This document shows, piece by piece, positions 25,791 through 38,152 of a stretch of 64,000 bases of DNA. Under the pieces are notes generated by a model that had not been told where the DNA came from, did no database searches, and saw only the letters and a program-made list of their open reading frames with translations. The DNA comes from Paragordius varius (taxonomy: Eukaryota > Nematomorpha). The DNA is taken from assembly GCA_964247055.1 (NCBI GenBank), contig OZ176052.1:5828001-5892000 (forward strand), in the 5' to 3' direction. The position numbers and the translations under genes are program-made. The number at the start of each line of letters is the position of its first letter. The stretch's first letter is position 1.

Positions 25791-26440
25791 ATATCCAAAA
25801 TTTTCGATACATGAGAGTATCTTTTTCAATGGATTAATATAACAAAGGAAAATAATAATAAGATTAATTAAAACAAAATTTTTTTTTTTGAAAATTATAA
25901 TTATAAATGATAAAAAATGCAAAGTGATGTCCATGTGTTATTGTTTTTTTCTTGGCGTGGTAAATATTTTAAAGTAATCTCTTTCTTTTAGAAAGTCTTT
26001 TGTGACTTTGTTAATTTCTTTCCTCTCTTCTCTTCTGTTGATGAGGTGTGTACTATTTGAATGGATAAAACAAGCCTCCAAAATCAACCTATCGGATAAT
26101 TTGTCGGCTTGTGCTACAATGGATGCTGGGCCGAAGGTGTGGCCATTGCAATGGTCTGGAGGCTTGTTTTATTCATTCAAATAGTACACACCTCATCAAC
26201 AGAAGAGAAGAGAGGAAAGAAATTAACAAAGTCACAAAAGACTTTCTAAAAGAAAGAGATTACTTTAAAATATTTACCACGCCAAGAAAAAAACAATAAC
26301 ACATGGACATCACTTTGCATTTTTTATCATTTATAATTATATTTTTCAAATTTTGTTTTAATTAAACTTATTATTATTTTCCTTTGTTATAGTTTAATCC
26401 ATTGAAAAAGATACTCTCATGTATCGAAAATTTTGGATAT
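25791..26440. repeat. long-stem inverted repeat (hairpin) with a 76-bp loop
   Basis: The left arm 25791-26080 and right arm 26157-26440 are near-perfect reverse complements over about 285 bp, differing by only a few bases and small indels. The loop 26081-26156 is richer in GC than the arms. The arms end outward at ATATCCAAAATTTTCG and its complement, and similarity stops there on both sides. Transcribed, it would fold into a long double-stranded RNA. It could be a hairpin-RNA locus feeding the siRNA pathway, a foldback transposon or a recent inverted duplication. Overlapping open frames at 26002-26184 and 26111-26299 arise from the repeat and are not supported as genes. Confidence 0.92.
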
Positions 26441-29400
26441 TAATTTGATTATTACCATTATTTTTTATTCATTATTCAGGAAATGTAACCTGTGTATGCA
26501 TGATTTACTTTAAACATAAAAATGTTTTATAGTCAAAAAATATTGTCACCTTTCTTCTCTTGTCTTTCAAATGGACATATTAATGGATTTTAATCTTGAC
26601 TTTTGATTTTCAAAGAACATATATTTTTTTTCGAAAACTACTTTCAATCTTAAAATCAAAATATAAATGGAATGATTGATGTTAATATATTGGTATCCAT
26701 ATTTTCAACATTCCTTTATATATATATATATATATAATTTTAATTCGGGTAAAACAGTTTTCCACCACATTGAAATTTATCTATCTATCTATCTATCTAG
26801 GTAGGTAGCACACGGAAAACATTTAAAAGCTTTCCTTATAATTTTGTTCAAAATATGTATGTGATCGTATGTGTAAATATATTAAACACAAATTACCCTA
26901 TTAGTGTGTTGTTGAAGTGTCTTTTGAATTCATTTCCAAAAAATGAACTGAAATGTAAAAATTACAAACTCTGTTTCCGATGTGATTTATACCACACACC
27001 AAAGCATTTTTTATCACCTAATCAATCATTAATTATCATTTTTTAGGGTTAACATTCGATTAAAAACACAAACAACTTTTTGAAAGAGGTCATTTTTTAA
27101 ACTTGACCAATTATCACTTATTATATATAAATAATAATCACACAATCCGCCTGAACCGATATTAATTAACTAATTTTGTAGCAAGTAGTTGGTATTTGTC
27201 GTATAACAAAAATAATGTATTGAATAAAGCTGTGTTTGCTAATACTTATGGGGTTAATTACTTATTATTTGTTTCGGAATGAGCCTTTAACCAGGCATTT
27301 TGGCATGAGCCGGCACTAAATAATATTACATGGAAATGACTCAATTATTAACCCAAATTTTGTATTTTTTTAGCAAATATTCTAATTTACTATTATTTTT
27401 TGATGCTAAAAATTTCTTTTTAAGGTTGATACCCCCCTCCCCCCAAATGTGACATGACCTTAATTTTTTGTCGAATACAAAAAATTTGAAACCAACATAA
27501 TTTTTATTTAGACTGTGAAAATAATTTTATCCAAATAACATTGGGGTATTTTATTTTTATTACACATTTTTTCATTTTTAGGACTTAATATAATATAGAA
27601 AAATAAAAATTCAGATAAATTTCTTTAGACTTGATAATACCTATAAACACTTGTAAAGATTCATAACAAAAAAATAATAATTTAAGAGATGGCTAAATTG
27701 AATTTATAAATATTAATTAGATGGTTGAGTGTATGTCATGATAATTATAAATTAATAAAACTGGTTAAGCTGCTGCGCAGTTGTAATTAAAGGAGGGAAG
27801 GATTTTTGTCAATTTTTCGAGTTATAGAATATTAATTTTTTACACAAATGTCCCCTTATTATTTATAAGATTTTTTGTGTTTTTGGTTTTTATCAAATTA
27901 ATATTTATATAACAGTGGTATAACTTTAAGGAGGAGATATAATTTTATTTTATTGATATTTTACAAAATTATTTCTAGCGTACTTGTAGTAAGTATACTG
28001 TTAATTTTAAATTGTTTTAAATTCATATTCTCTCGGTACATTTTGTAATTCAATACAGTTTTGAGATTTTAGGTTATCACACTATGCCAATGCACACAAG
28101 AAATTTAATATAGTTTTAAAAAAAATTTTTTTTAGAATATATAAATACCACTCACTATATTCATATAAGCATAAATATAAATTATTAATTTACCAATAGT
28201 ATTGGAGAATTTTAAAAATTTTACGAATTTATTTTTAGGGAAAAAACGCAAAAATAATTGTTTAATTAAACAGCTCTTGAAATGAAATCCATTGTAGCCA
28301 GAATTTTAATTCTGCAAATGTTTAAAAATGAAAAAATTACAGAATAAAATTTTTAACTGATGACCACCATGTATGACATAATTTAACATACGCTGCTATT
28401 TGTCAAACTATTGTAAGATCATGTTTTTTAAGGTTAAAAAGGGAGCTTATGTTTAAAACATACGAGCAATTATAAAATTATATTAATTATATGATTTGAA
28501 ATTGGTCACAACAAAAATTTTAACATATACTTAATTTTTGCATATGGATTATCATTCATGGAAGAGCAGTGTTGTTGGTTATAAAGGGGGGGACATTTTA
28601 TTTGAAGAATGGTAAATATGATTACATAGATAAAATTATTTCTCTATACACCAATAAAACAAACCTTATAACCAAAAATATTTCTTTTACAAAGGATATT
28701 TTTGTGTTTTAGGAGACGTATAGCGTGTTAAACCTCTATTTTGGTATATTGTGAATATCTTTCTTTAGTCCTGTACACATGGTTAATGTTTAAATTAAAA
28801 TGAAAAAATAATTTTTTAATCACAGACTCACTAATTTTTATAACTCATATTAACAAATGAAGTTTAGAAAAAGTACTGACATTTTTGATGGTGATGACCA
28901 CAGTGTAATTATATCCAATTTTTTATAAAATTTCGGTATGGCGCACAATCTGATTTTAATTTTAATTTCTTTGGAATAAAATCCAATATAATACAATTTA
29001 GGATTGTTTTTTTGCAAAATAGTTATGGTTGAATATAATGTGGATAGTTGTTTAAATGTAGGACAACTGATGTGATTTACAATTTCTCAAAATTAAAGAT
29101 TGAAACAAACATGTCTAACTGTAATATTCCAATCAAATTTTGCGCATATAATTTATATTTATACTTTTATATATAATAGATCTAACATTACTGTTAAACT
29201 TTAACTCAAAGAATTAACAAAAATATTCTTTTGCATGCTACATTTATGGATACATATATTTGTGCGCTACAGAGATATTCCAACAACTCTATATAAACCG
29301 ACAATTAAAAGATAATTTTGATTGATACATTCCACAATTTTTCGCCCCTGTGACATTAAATAAAATGATAAATTTTGCTGCCAGAAGCTACAATAAACCT

Positions 29401-31626
29401 GTATTTTAACACTTTTATTTCAGGGCACTTAAAATTATATGGCAAAAAATTGTCGCTAGAAAGCTGATATTATTGTCTCTATGCATTTCCAATTTGTTTA
29501 TAATATATCAACGACATCATCCCTAAATATATCCGGCACACTATTTTTCCACTTGCGAACGCGGAATTTCCTAATCACCAAAATAAGTTTAATTAAAAAC
29601 TAAAATAAACTTTTCTATATGCTACGCAGCAAAAGTTTGTGTGGAGAAATTTAACAGTAAAAATTGAATAAACTAAAACGCTTAAATGGATCATAACCCA
29701 ATTCTCTCCTTTTACAATTTAAATATATATATACATTAATCTTAATTATTAAGAGTTAGAGTTTTATACATTTATTAGTAGTTTCGATATTTAAAATAAT
29801 ATATACATATATAAAAAATCAATTTTTTGCGCTAAATCTAGTTTATAGTTAGTTAAGTTTACAGTTAGTTAATTTTCTCTGTTTAATATATATGCATTTA
29901 TTTTTTCCTTCCCCCCATTTATTTTTTCAGTTTTTTTCGCATTTTAATAATTTTTTAATTACTATTTTAATATAATATAAAATATATATATTGGTTGGTG
30001 TGTAATTTATATTTTTGTGCCATATATTTTCAGTTAACTGCTAACTAGCTAAATTATTAAAACGCTCTAATTTTTTTGGTTATCTGCACTACACTTTTTA
30101 CCCTAAATTTTTTTAAAATTGATTAATAAATTAATAGATAAATAAATATTTAATCAATAATATATATAAATATAATTAATGAAAATAAAATTAATTTTTT
30201 TTCAACCACACATCACGAAAATTAATTTTTTTTAATTTTTATTTTTTTTTAAAAAAAAACGTTTTCCCACAGATTTTTAATATGTTTTGTGTGTGTTCTG
30301 TGCTGTTCTAGCTGCTTTAAAAAACCTATTTTTCCTCGTTTTCCATGAATATTAATAAGTAGAGAAAAGTGAATGAAAAAATTGAAATTTAATAATAATG
30401 GAATAGAATAAAATAAAATTAAATGAAAATTGAAAAATAAAATAAAATCATATAACAATATTATAAAGTGGAATATAAATGAGCACACAAAATAATTTAT
30501 TGATTGATTTTTCCCCGCGTTTTTTTGTGCATAACAAAATATATATATTACACTAAAACTAAGCTAATAAAAATTTAATATTTTATATTTCAAAAAAATT
30601 AACTTCAAAAAGAAAGCCGCGCAAAATTTGCATATGAATTCTTATAATAACCGATTTGTAATCAATTTTTATTTAAACAGTAAAAACGGAAAATTTTTGA
30701 ATTTCAACCGAATCAATAATAATTTGGATATCGAATCAAACATATATTAAAAAATAAAATTGATACATCATACCTAACTGAAATTATGTTTTTTTTTCAT
30801 TTTTAAAGCGGCAAATAAGTTTAAATTGTATTTTTTCACAATCAATAAAATATATATTTATTGATTTTAATTATTATTATTAATAAGATTCTGGGGGAAA
30901 TAAAAAAATATATAAAAAATCAATTTTGCCAAAATTTAAATTTAAATTAAAAATATTTTGGAAAGGATTTTAATTTTTTTGCAGTGATCACACAACAACA
31001 CAATATAACAAGATAACAAAATGATTATTTAAATTTTTGTGCATTTGTTTCCTATGTTTATATAATTAGTATGTAAAATTTATTTTTAAAATTTAAACAA
31101 AAATTATTTATTTTATTTATCTATCGTTAAACAATTAATAATAAAATTAATAATATTTATCATCAACACAAATAAAAAATTAATTAAAATTGGCCGGCTC
31201 ACACTCTCACATTATTTTACATCTATCATATTCTTATTTTGTCTCAACTATTCTAATTTAATTTGGATTTGGATATTCCAAATGAAAACGCCACAAATAC
31301 CCTAAAATTATTTTATATCACCCATAATTTATCAAATCCAATGAAACTTAAATTTTCAAGAAATCAATTACTTTATTGACAATAATAATGATAATACCAA
31401 TCTGTTTAATATATAATTGCTATGTAACGACTTGCGATTCTCTCAACATCCAATCTATGTATTAACCATGAGTGTTAAATTATATTATGAATTCCACTTT
31501 TTTTAATTATCTCTTCAAAATTATCCATTTTTTCCTGTCTCATTCGAGTGAAAAAGTCTTAATCTAATAATCGCATAATATCTTTATTTTATACATGTTA
31601 CCACGCAAAATCAAAAATCGCGCAAT
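26441..31626. other. long AT-rich intergenic stretch
   Basis: About 5.2 kb with no exon-like sequence or transposon ends that I could support. It includes (AT)n at 26717-26736, a TATC run (listed) and many poly-A/poly-T tracts. It could hold regulatory DNA or untranslated exons of the zinc-finger gene downstream, which cannot be seen without transcripts. Confidence 0.5.
26778..26799. repeat. (TATC)n microsatellite
   Basis: About five and a half TATC units, followed by AGGTAGGTAG. Confidence 0.9.
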
Positions 31627-31863
31627 TTATTTAATAAGACCCATTATCATATAATCAAATTTTTTAGTGGTTGTTTCAAATGGATAAATATGTATTTTGT
31701 TGGATGTAATAAAAAAATTGTCAAAAACCACAAAATTATCATCATGGCATCCATTACAAAAATTTGATATTTTCCAACCATACTTACACGTACAGGAAAC
31801 TAAAGGATTTGAAATATTGACAGTTATTTGTGGAATATCAAGCATTTTTCTGTAGTATTTCAA
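31627..31863 (-). other. possible exon or coding scrap on the minus strand
   Basis: A 78-codon frame has more Cys, Gly, Asp and Pro than chance frames nearby, including a cluster CTC, then CNGC. Reading on the minus strand, AATATACAG just upstream could be a splice acceptor, and TGTAAGTAT inside it is a strong splice-donor match. No family is recognised. It is convergent neither with nor clearly linked to the plus-strand zinc-finger gene that starts 800 bp away, and chance remains likely. Confidence 0.25.
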
Positions 31864-32682
31864 TTAAGTTACCTGTATATTTTACAAAAAGGTTATTTTT
31901 TCACATTGCAACATTATCGCAATTGTCAAGTTTTTGTCGCGTATTTATAATTTTTTCGAGGTATACAGAAAAAAATTATAAAATCGGAATCCCAACATTA
32001 AAAATTTTGTTAGAGAGAATACTAAATATGCGTTCTAATGTGTACACAAATTTTTTGGATTAATTCTATATGTTCAGCTAATTTAAACAATTCCAATATC
32101 ATTAATTCTTTTCTCGTTATTTAAGCGAAGCGATTTTTTTCACTAAAATAAATAATTACCATATATAAAAGTATGGCAGTTGTGAAACAAAAAAATCATT
32201 TAATAACTTTTTAACTCAAAAGTTTTCATACTAAAAATCGGAAAATTTTACGCATCCATACATAATTATTTCCATTATTAAGTTTGGAATGATTTCGTGC
32301 GCAATATAAACACAATTCTAATTTAACAAAAACTTTAAATTGATCGACATGGATTTTTCACATTTGACAAAAAATTTTAAGTGTATAATAATATTCTTAT
32401 ACTTTCAACATTCCACAGTCATAAAATTATTTAAAAAACATTTTTTGTGCCAAGAAAATAAATATAAACTAAAATTTTGGTTTGTCATCCAAAAATCGCG
32501 CGGTATCATAAATTAATTAAAATCCCTATCCCTATGGATGAACGAATCGAATTCAATGTCGCGCCCTTTGGGAACAAACTTTCGGCAATAAAACAACCTG
32601 AACTGCATCTTCAATTAATTTTGTCAATTACTATAAACATCCGCCCTTAAGTATCAATCAATTAATTATTAATTAATGTTTT
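31864..32682. promoter_or_regulatory. upstream region of the zinc-finger gene
   Basis: Directly precedes the predicted start codon. The last 160 bp are somewhat GC-richer. No TATA box or initiator can be chosen with confidence among the many TATA-like words. Promoter and 5' untranslated region are inferred from position only. Confidence 0.3.
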
Positions 32683-34669
32683 ATGTATGAATCTACACCT
32701 TTAAACAATTACAACACCTTGATACCACCTACCCAAGCAGTACACAACAATTCGACAACAAACTTTGCTCAAGAAACCAAGTTTTCGTTCTTTAATAATC
32801 ATAACCCTAAACAAACGACATCAACTATGGTGAAAAATCATTCACCTCAAAACGATTCAAACGGTTTGGGAAATTTACCAATTAATAACAATAATAATAA
32901 TAATATCAGCTCTAATGGGTTAGATATTTTAAACGGACAAAATCAAAATTCAACTACAGCGGCGTTGACATTAAATGGGGATTGTTGTAGCAATAGAGAT
33001 GATTCGTGTATAATCAAAACAAACAATCTAGGTGGTGGCACATGTAATTCCTTAGCTAATGGTATGATAGTTGTTGGGTATGGCAGCAAAAAACGAAAAC
33101 AACCGGCCCCCAGTAAAATTAATAATAGCAATCTACCCGCAAATATGACGACTAATGATCAAAACAATTCAGTTTCAATCTCGGCTAAAGAGACCACCAA
33201 TAAAATGGAAGATTGTTCTGATAGTTCATTATCCTATTCTCATTCTTTAGCTATGAAAAAACGGTGCGAAAATGGAGTAGCAAATGAAAAAAGTATCACT
33301 AAAACTAATCATTGCGATGATGGTAAAGTTAATGTTGATTTTGACGTCGTCGTGACACGGCCCAACGCACACACGAATCATAGTGTTAACATTTGTGACA
33401 TAAAAAATATACCTGATACCGTACGTCACTCCCCAAATACCTATGCTAACAAATTAAATGGAAATGGCTCAGTAGTACATTTGCTAAATCAAACTAAAGA
33501 AATTGATCATACAATGGCCCCTGAAATATTCATCTCATGTAACAATGATCAAATCTCACTACTTTCTAATCCAACGGAATCTAAGAATCCTTCTAATGGC
33601 ACAAAAAGTACAGCTAATTACCCCGACAAAAATTCCTCTTCCACATCAATGTTAAATAATAGTGTTTCTGCCTTGGCCTCCGTGCTAAATATGTTTTCTG
33701 ATGCTGCAGCCCTCAAAGACATGGGTAAGAACCAAAAAATGATGAAAGATTACACATTCTTTAACACTACATTATCTCACCCTTTGGCTGCCACACAAGT
33801 CGACGAAATTAACCCTAATAATTGCACTGATGATAACAATAATAGTCAAGTTTTACAAGGCAATACTAATGCTGGTGGTAATAAGAGTGCCAATCATGAC
33901 CAACAAAACAAAAATGATGATATTTTTACGTTATATACCAATAAAAATAGCAATGGAGCGACAAACACGACAAACGCAACTGCTGCGTTTATGTTACAAA
34001 ATAATTTGATGAGTAACACCATGTTAGCCACCATGCACAATTTTATGCAAGCCAACAACCCTCATAACGGATTCGGAAGTTATAACAATAAAATCCAATT
34101 GCCGTTCGTTCAAAACTCAAGCTCGTTAGGATCTCAAGATGGGCCTAACCCCTTGTTAAATGGTTTGGCTAACAGTTGTGTTGTTAGTGCAATGGGTGGA
34201 TCATCGTCAACGAGTATTGGGCCACCGCCATCACGTATCTTTAACCCTGAAGCATTTTGTGAATTGTGTAACAAAGAATTTTGCAACAAATATTTCCTTA
34301 AAACGCATAAAGCCAACAAACATGGTGTGTTTGATATAGCGTCCCTCAACAATTATTATGCTAATAATATGGCATTGTTTGCCCCACAGTTTGGTTTGGA
34401 GGGATTACTGCTAAGCCCGACACAAACGCAACCATCTACCCAAAGTAATATTGATTATATGGATAATAATTTGAACAACATTCATGCTTCAACAAAAAAT
34501 TCTACAAATGAATCTAATTTACCAGTAATAGAGTCTAACGATTGTAATGATAATAAAAAAACAATAAACGATAATACCGCAGTAACCGAAAGCGAAAACG
34601 CGGAATCGAAACCTTCTTGTTCGCCACAAAGTAGCGTTGCTAAAGAAAAACAGATTGATCCAGTTAACG
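32683..34669 (+). CDS. C2H2 zinc-finger protein, coding exon 1 of 3
   Basis: First coding exon of a predicted 2257-residue protein, encoding residues 1-662 plus one base. An in-frame TAA lies six bases before the ATG with no AG between, so this ATG is the first possible start, though T at -3 is a weak context. The protein is dominated by Asn, Ser and Thr with a six-Asn run, as is typical of disordered transcription-regulator sequence. A basic KKRK at residues 136-139 could be a nuclear localisation signal. Finger 1 is C526-x2-C529-x12-H542-x4-H547 with KEFCNKYFLKTH inside and Gly after the last His. The exon ends AACG|GTATTG in phase 1. If the intron is retained, the frame runs only 26 codons further. 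Product inferred to be a nuclear DNA- or RNA-binding regulator; no orthologue is named. Confidence 0.88.
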
Positions 34670-34758
34670 GTATTGATTTTTATAAAATTAATTTTTCAGT
34701 AACCCATATATATATTCATAATTTACTAACTAATTATTTAATTTTTTAAATGATATAG
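34670..34758 (+). other. intron 1 of the zinc-finger gene, 89 bp
   Basis: GTATTG donor and ATATAG acceptor, with a perfect TACTAAC branch-site match at 34724-34730, 28 bases before the acceptor AG. Splicing joins AACG to CTATCTCAG and keeps the reading frame (phase 1 to phase 1). A rival donor, CAGTAACC at about 34698, would need a different acceptor phase. Confidence 0.8.
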
Positions 34759-37563
34759 CTATCTCAGAAATCACTCGGGCAAGTAAGCCCCAAAGCAATT
34801 TACCTACAACAGATTTGGTCCCATGTCTTAATTCACAAAAAGTTGAAAGAAACGATGATATGACAGAAATGTTGGAAAGAAATGAAAAATCCATCATGAA
34901 TACCACTACACATTCAACAACAAATACGGTTACCGTTATAAAAACCCACAAATCAAACCCAACCGAACATTCCACAACCAAAAATGTTAATTCGTATGAA
35001 AAAACGAATAATGTTAAAAGTGATTATGAAATCAACGCTAATATAACAAACATTGCATACGCTTTGTCACAACCAAATACTTCTTTTTCTAAGACGGATG
35101 ATTTTGAGCCAAACAAAACCTTCTTTTTGGATAATAAGAAACGAGATTTAGTAATGTCATCCGCCACCATAGATCAATATAAACCAAATCTCGAGGCAAA
35201 TTTGGGGTTGGAAAAAATGATTGCATCTTTCACTTCAAATAAAGGTTTTACATCCGGTGGTATTAACGTTATTAAAAATCGAGAAATGGATGCCTTTTCA
35301 TCAAGCAAAAACTCTGCTGCATCACATTTGAAAGCTCATACAGACAAAGAGAATTTGTTGTCAAAAGATATGAATGATAATTCTATTCAGACACCTTTTA
35401 CAACCGCTATAAAAAACGACAATGATGTCAATATTGATAATGATAAAAGCAACGGCACTTTTGCCACAGATTATTTCAGGGATCTCCAAATATCTACCAC
35501 CACCACCACCACCACAAAACACGGAGTTTATAATGATAATTGTATTGATTTTGTAAATTTTAAGTCATTGACGGCAGAAAATCTACAACGAAATGTGTCT
35601 CAACACCACTCACAAATGAACCATGATACTCTTGGTAAAAATTGTGACCGAAACCATAGCAATAATAATTTTACTAATGTAAATGACCAGTATTCAAAAG
35701 TTGGTGGTAATTCACCCTCCCTTACATCGACTAGCGGGGTAGCATCAGGGACTAAGGATCAGCCGGGTGGTGAATCATATTGTACGCTTTGTAAGAAAGA
35801 GTTTTGCAATAAATATTTCTTGAAGAAGCATAAACGAAATATTCATGGTATCATGGCTCCATCCATTACTACGCCGCCAATTACAACTGGCTCTTCTTTA
35901 ACAGCCTGTACAACCCCTAATAATAATAACCATATGATTTATAATAATATAGATAAAAATAGTAAGCAGCACTCTCAACCAATGAGTTCTGGGCATCGAT
36001 CATACAATAATCGCTACGAATTGGGGGAAATACCACAAAACAATTCCCTTAATCAACAATGTTCACCGCTGTTTGTGGACAAGAATTTTTTGGCTGAATT
36101 AGGGCGGGAAAGTAGCGATAATTATAATAGGACGTATTCCAATCGCACAAACAATAATTATACTCATCTCTTGAATGATATGATGGGACGGGGCTTAAAA
36201 AATGATGATTTTTCGGTATCTAGTACACATAATTTGGCCAATAGCAATAATTTATCATGTTCCAAATGTGATAAAACATTTTCCAATAGTCATTTTCTGC
36301 GTTCTCACTTACATAATGTCCATGGCGAGCCTATATCGGAATACTTTGCTTCATCAACCCTTTCAAATAACACACACAACAACCCTACAATGATTGGTAA
36401 TTGTGAAGAGTTAGGGAGTAAAACTGTTAACATTCATAAATTGTCTCGAAACGTAGAGGACGATATAGAATTGACCCACAATAATATTCACAACAAGAGT
36501 GATTCACAGTCATCATACAAAGCCCTTAGAATTTCGGAAAACACCAACAAGAAAAAAGATTTCATGGTTTCCGAAGAACTTAATTGGGCGGCCCTGAGTC
36601 AGGCCTATAATACGGATATGGAGTTTTTGTGCAAAAATTACCAAATTAAAAACCAAAATAGCCAAAAAAACTACGGTAACAGAAATAATGAATCAGACAA
36701 ATCCGACAAAGCTTCTGATTGTAGTGGAGGTGCCCTGGAATCAAACAGGTGGATAGAAAATTCCTCTAAAACAAGTATTAATAATGACGTAATGCATACC
36801 AAAAATAATTTGGGGACTGATGTCCGAAACCTAATTTCTTCATCCTCGGGTAAAAGCCGGTTTCCCGACACCATTTCAAGCAACTACACACAATCGCCGA
36901 TGGATAAGGTTATTAACGGATATACTTGTCCCTCCTCCTCTCTACCTTATTACAATAATAATACTGCCGGGACAGGCGCGAACAATAATGTCAGCCAGGG
37001 TAGTCTCAGCAGTAGTTTTTGCCAAATTTGTCAAAAGGAGTTGTGTAACAAATACTTCCTCAAAACGCACATGATTAAAATGCATGGGATAACACTGGAT
37101 GAAGCTAAACGCTTGTTACGGAAAGGTTACCCCCTACTACCCCAAGAAAATGTTTTAACACCATCCCTTCAGTCTGGGACAAATGTGTTGCCACGTATAT
37201 ATAAAAATGACTATGAAGATCTTGAAATGAATAACCTTTCTACAAATCAAAATGTTAAAAGAGAAAATTTCTCACCTACTAATACATCATTGACACGGGG
37301 ACCCAAAGCTAATCACAGCACAAAATTATTTGGTCATTCTACACAAAAAACTGCGTTGTCTCCAGACAATGTTGGTATGCGACATACTACGAATCATAAG
37401 AATATGGTTCAAGATTCATCGATGTTAGGTCCTAGTAACATTCCTTTTCCCACTTGGATTCATGCATTTTATGCCAACCATTTTGGGTACCCTACTTCGA
37501 CTACGGCGTCGACGACCCCCAATAAAAAATCAATGTATGATGATTCTATCGAATTGAATATAG
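34759..37563 (+). CDS. C2H2 zinc-finger protein, coding exon 2 of 3
   Basis: A 2805-bp exon continuing the protein to about residue 1597. It carries three fingers, each C-x2-C-x12-H-x4-H followed by Gly: finger 2 from C1004 (KEFCNKYFLKKH), finger 3 from C1163 (KTFSNSHFLRSH) and finger 4 from C1417 (KELCNKYFLKTH). Fingers 1, 2 and 4 are near copies of one another, including an extra Cys in the loop; finger 3 is a diverged relative lacking it. They are separated by hundreds of Asn/Ser/Thr-rich residues, so this is not a linked finger array. After finger 4 comes a short charged stretch with LDEAKRLLRKGYPLLP. A threonine run is coded by ACC repeats at about 35498-35516. The exon ends ATAG|GTATGT, a strong donor. 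Confidence 0.9.
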
Positions 37564-38152
37564 GTATGTTTATGATGTATTAATTACATTTAAGAAGTTT
37601 AAATTTTTATTATTTTGTATTTGATATAGTTTTTTATTTAATTTATTATATATTATATCTTTTTAAATAAAAATCTTGTTACAACTTAAATCATTTTTAA
37701 CATTGGAATAAGTTTTACAGCTAAATTATAAATTTTTTATTTTTTAGCTACAAATTAAATGTCTTTTATAAATGTTTGGCAGTTATGAAATAGTGTTTTG
37801 CGACATTGACGCATTTATTACGAGGTTTAACAACTAACCTTTGGGTCAATATTAAAAATAAATATTCGCTATTTTACGTCATTTTTGACAATTTTATAGC
37901 ATTATTAGATAAAATTGTCAGCCATCAATTAAATTTATGTCAGGTTTAATGTTTATTTAGTTGGATGGTAAGGCATAATTAGCTCTATTTTTTCAAGGTG
38001 AAAATTACGTAACTATATTAAAAATATAGTATAGATCATATTGAAGTTATTAGATGGATGAATTAGAAAATGTTTTAAGTTTATAAATATTTTGGATTAC
38101 TGTTAATTTTGGCGTAAATTACATAAATTATATATTTTCCCTCCTCAATTAG
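37564..38152 (+). other. intron 2 of the zinc-finger gene, 589 bp
   Basis: GTATGT donor and a pyrimidine-rich CCCTCCTCAATTAG acceptor. The junction is phase 1 and gives Asp-Val-Pro across the splice. If unspliced, the frame would stop seven codons after the donor, giving a protein that ends shortly after finger 4. Confidence 0.82.

Noticed and set aside
26002-26299. Two overlapping open frames of about 60 codons
   Set aside because: They span the loop and arm of the long hairpin; the frames follow from the repeat, and no family or start context supports them.
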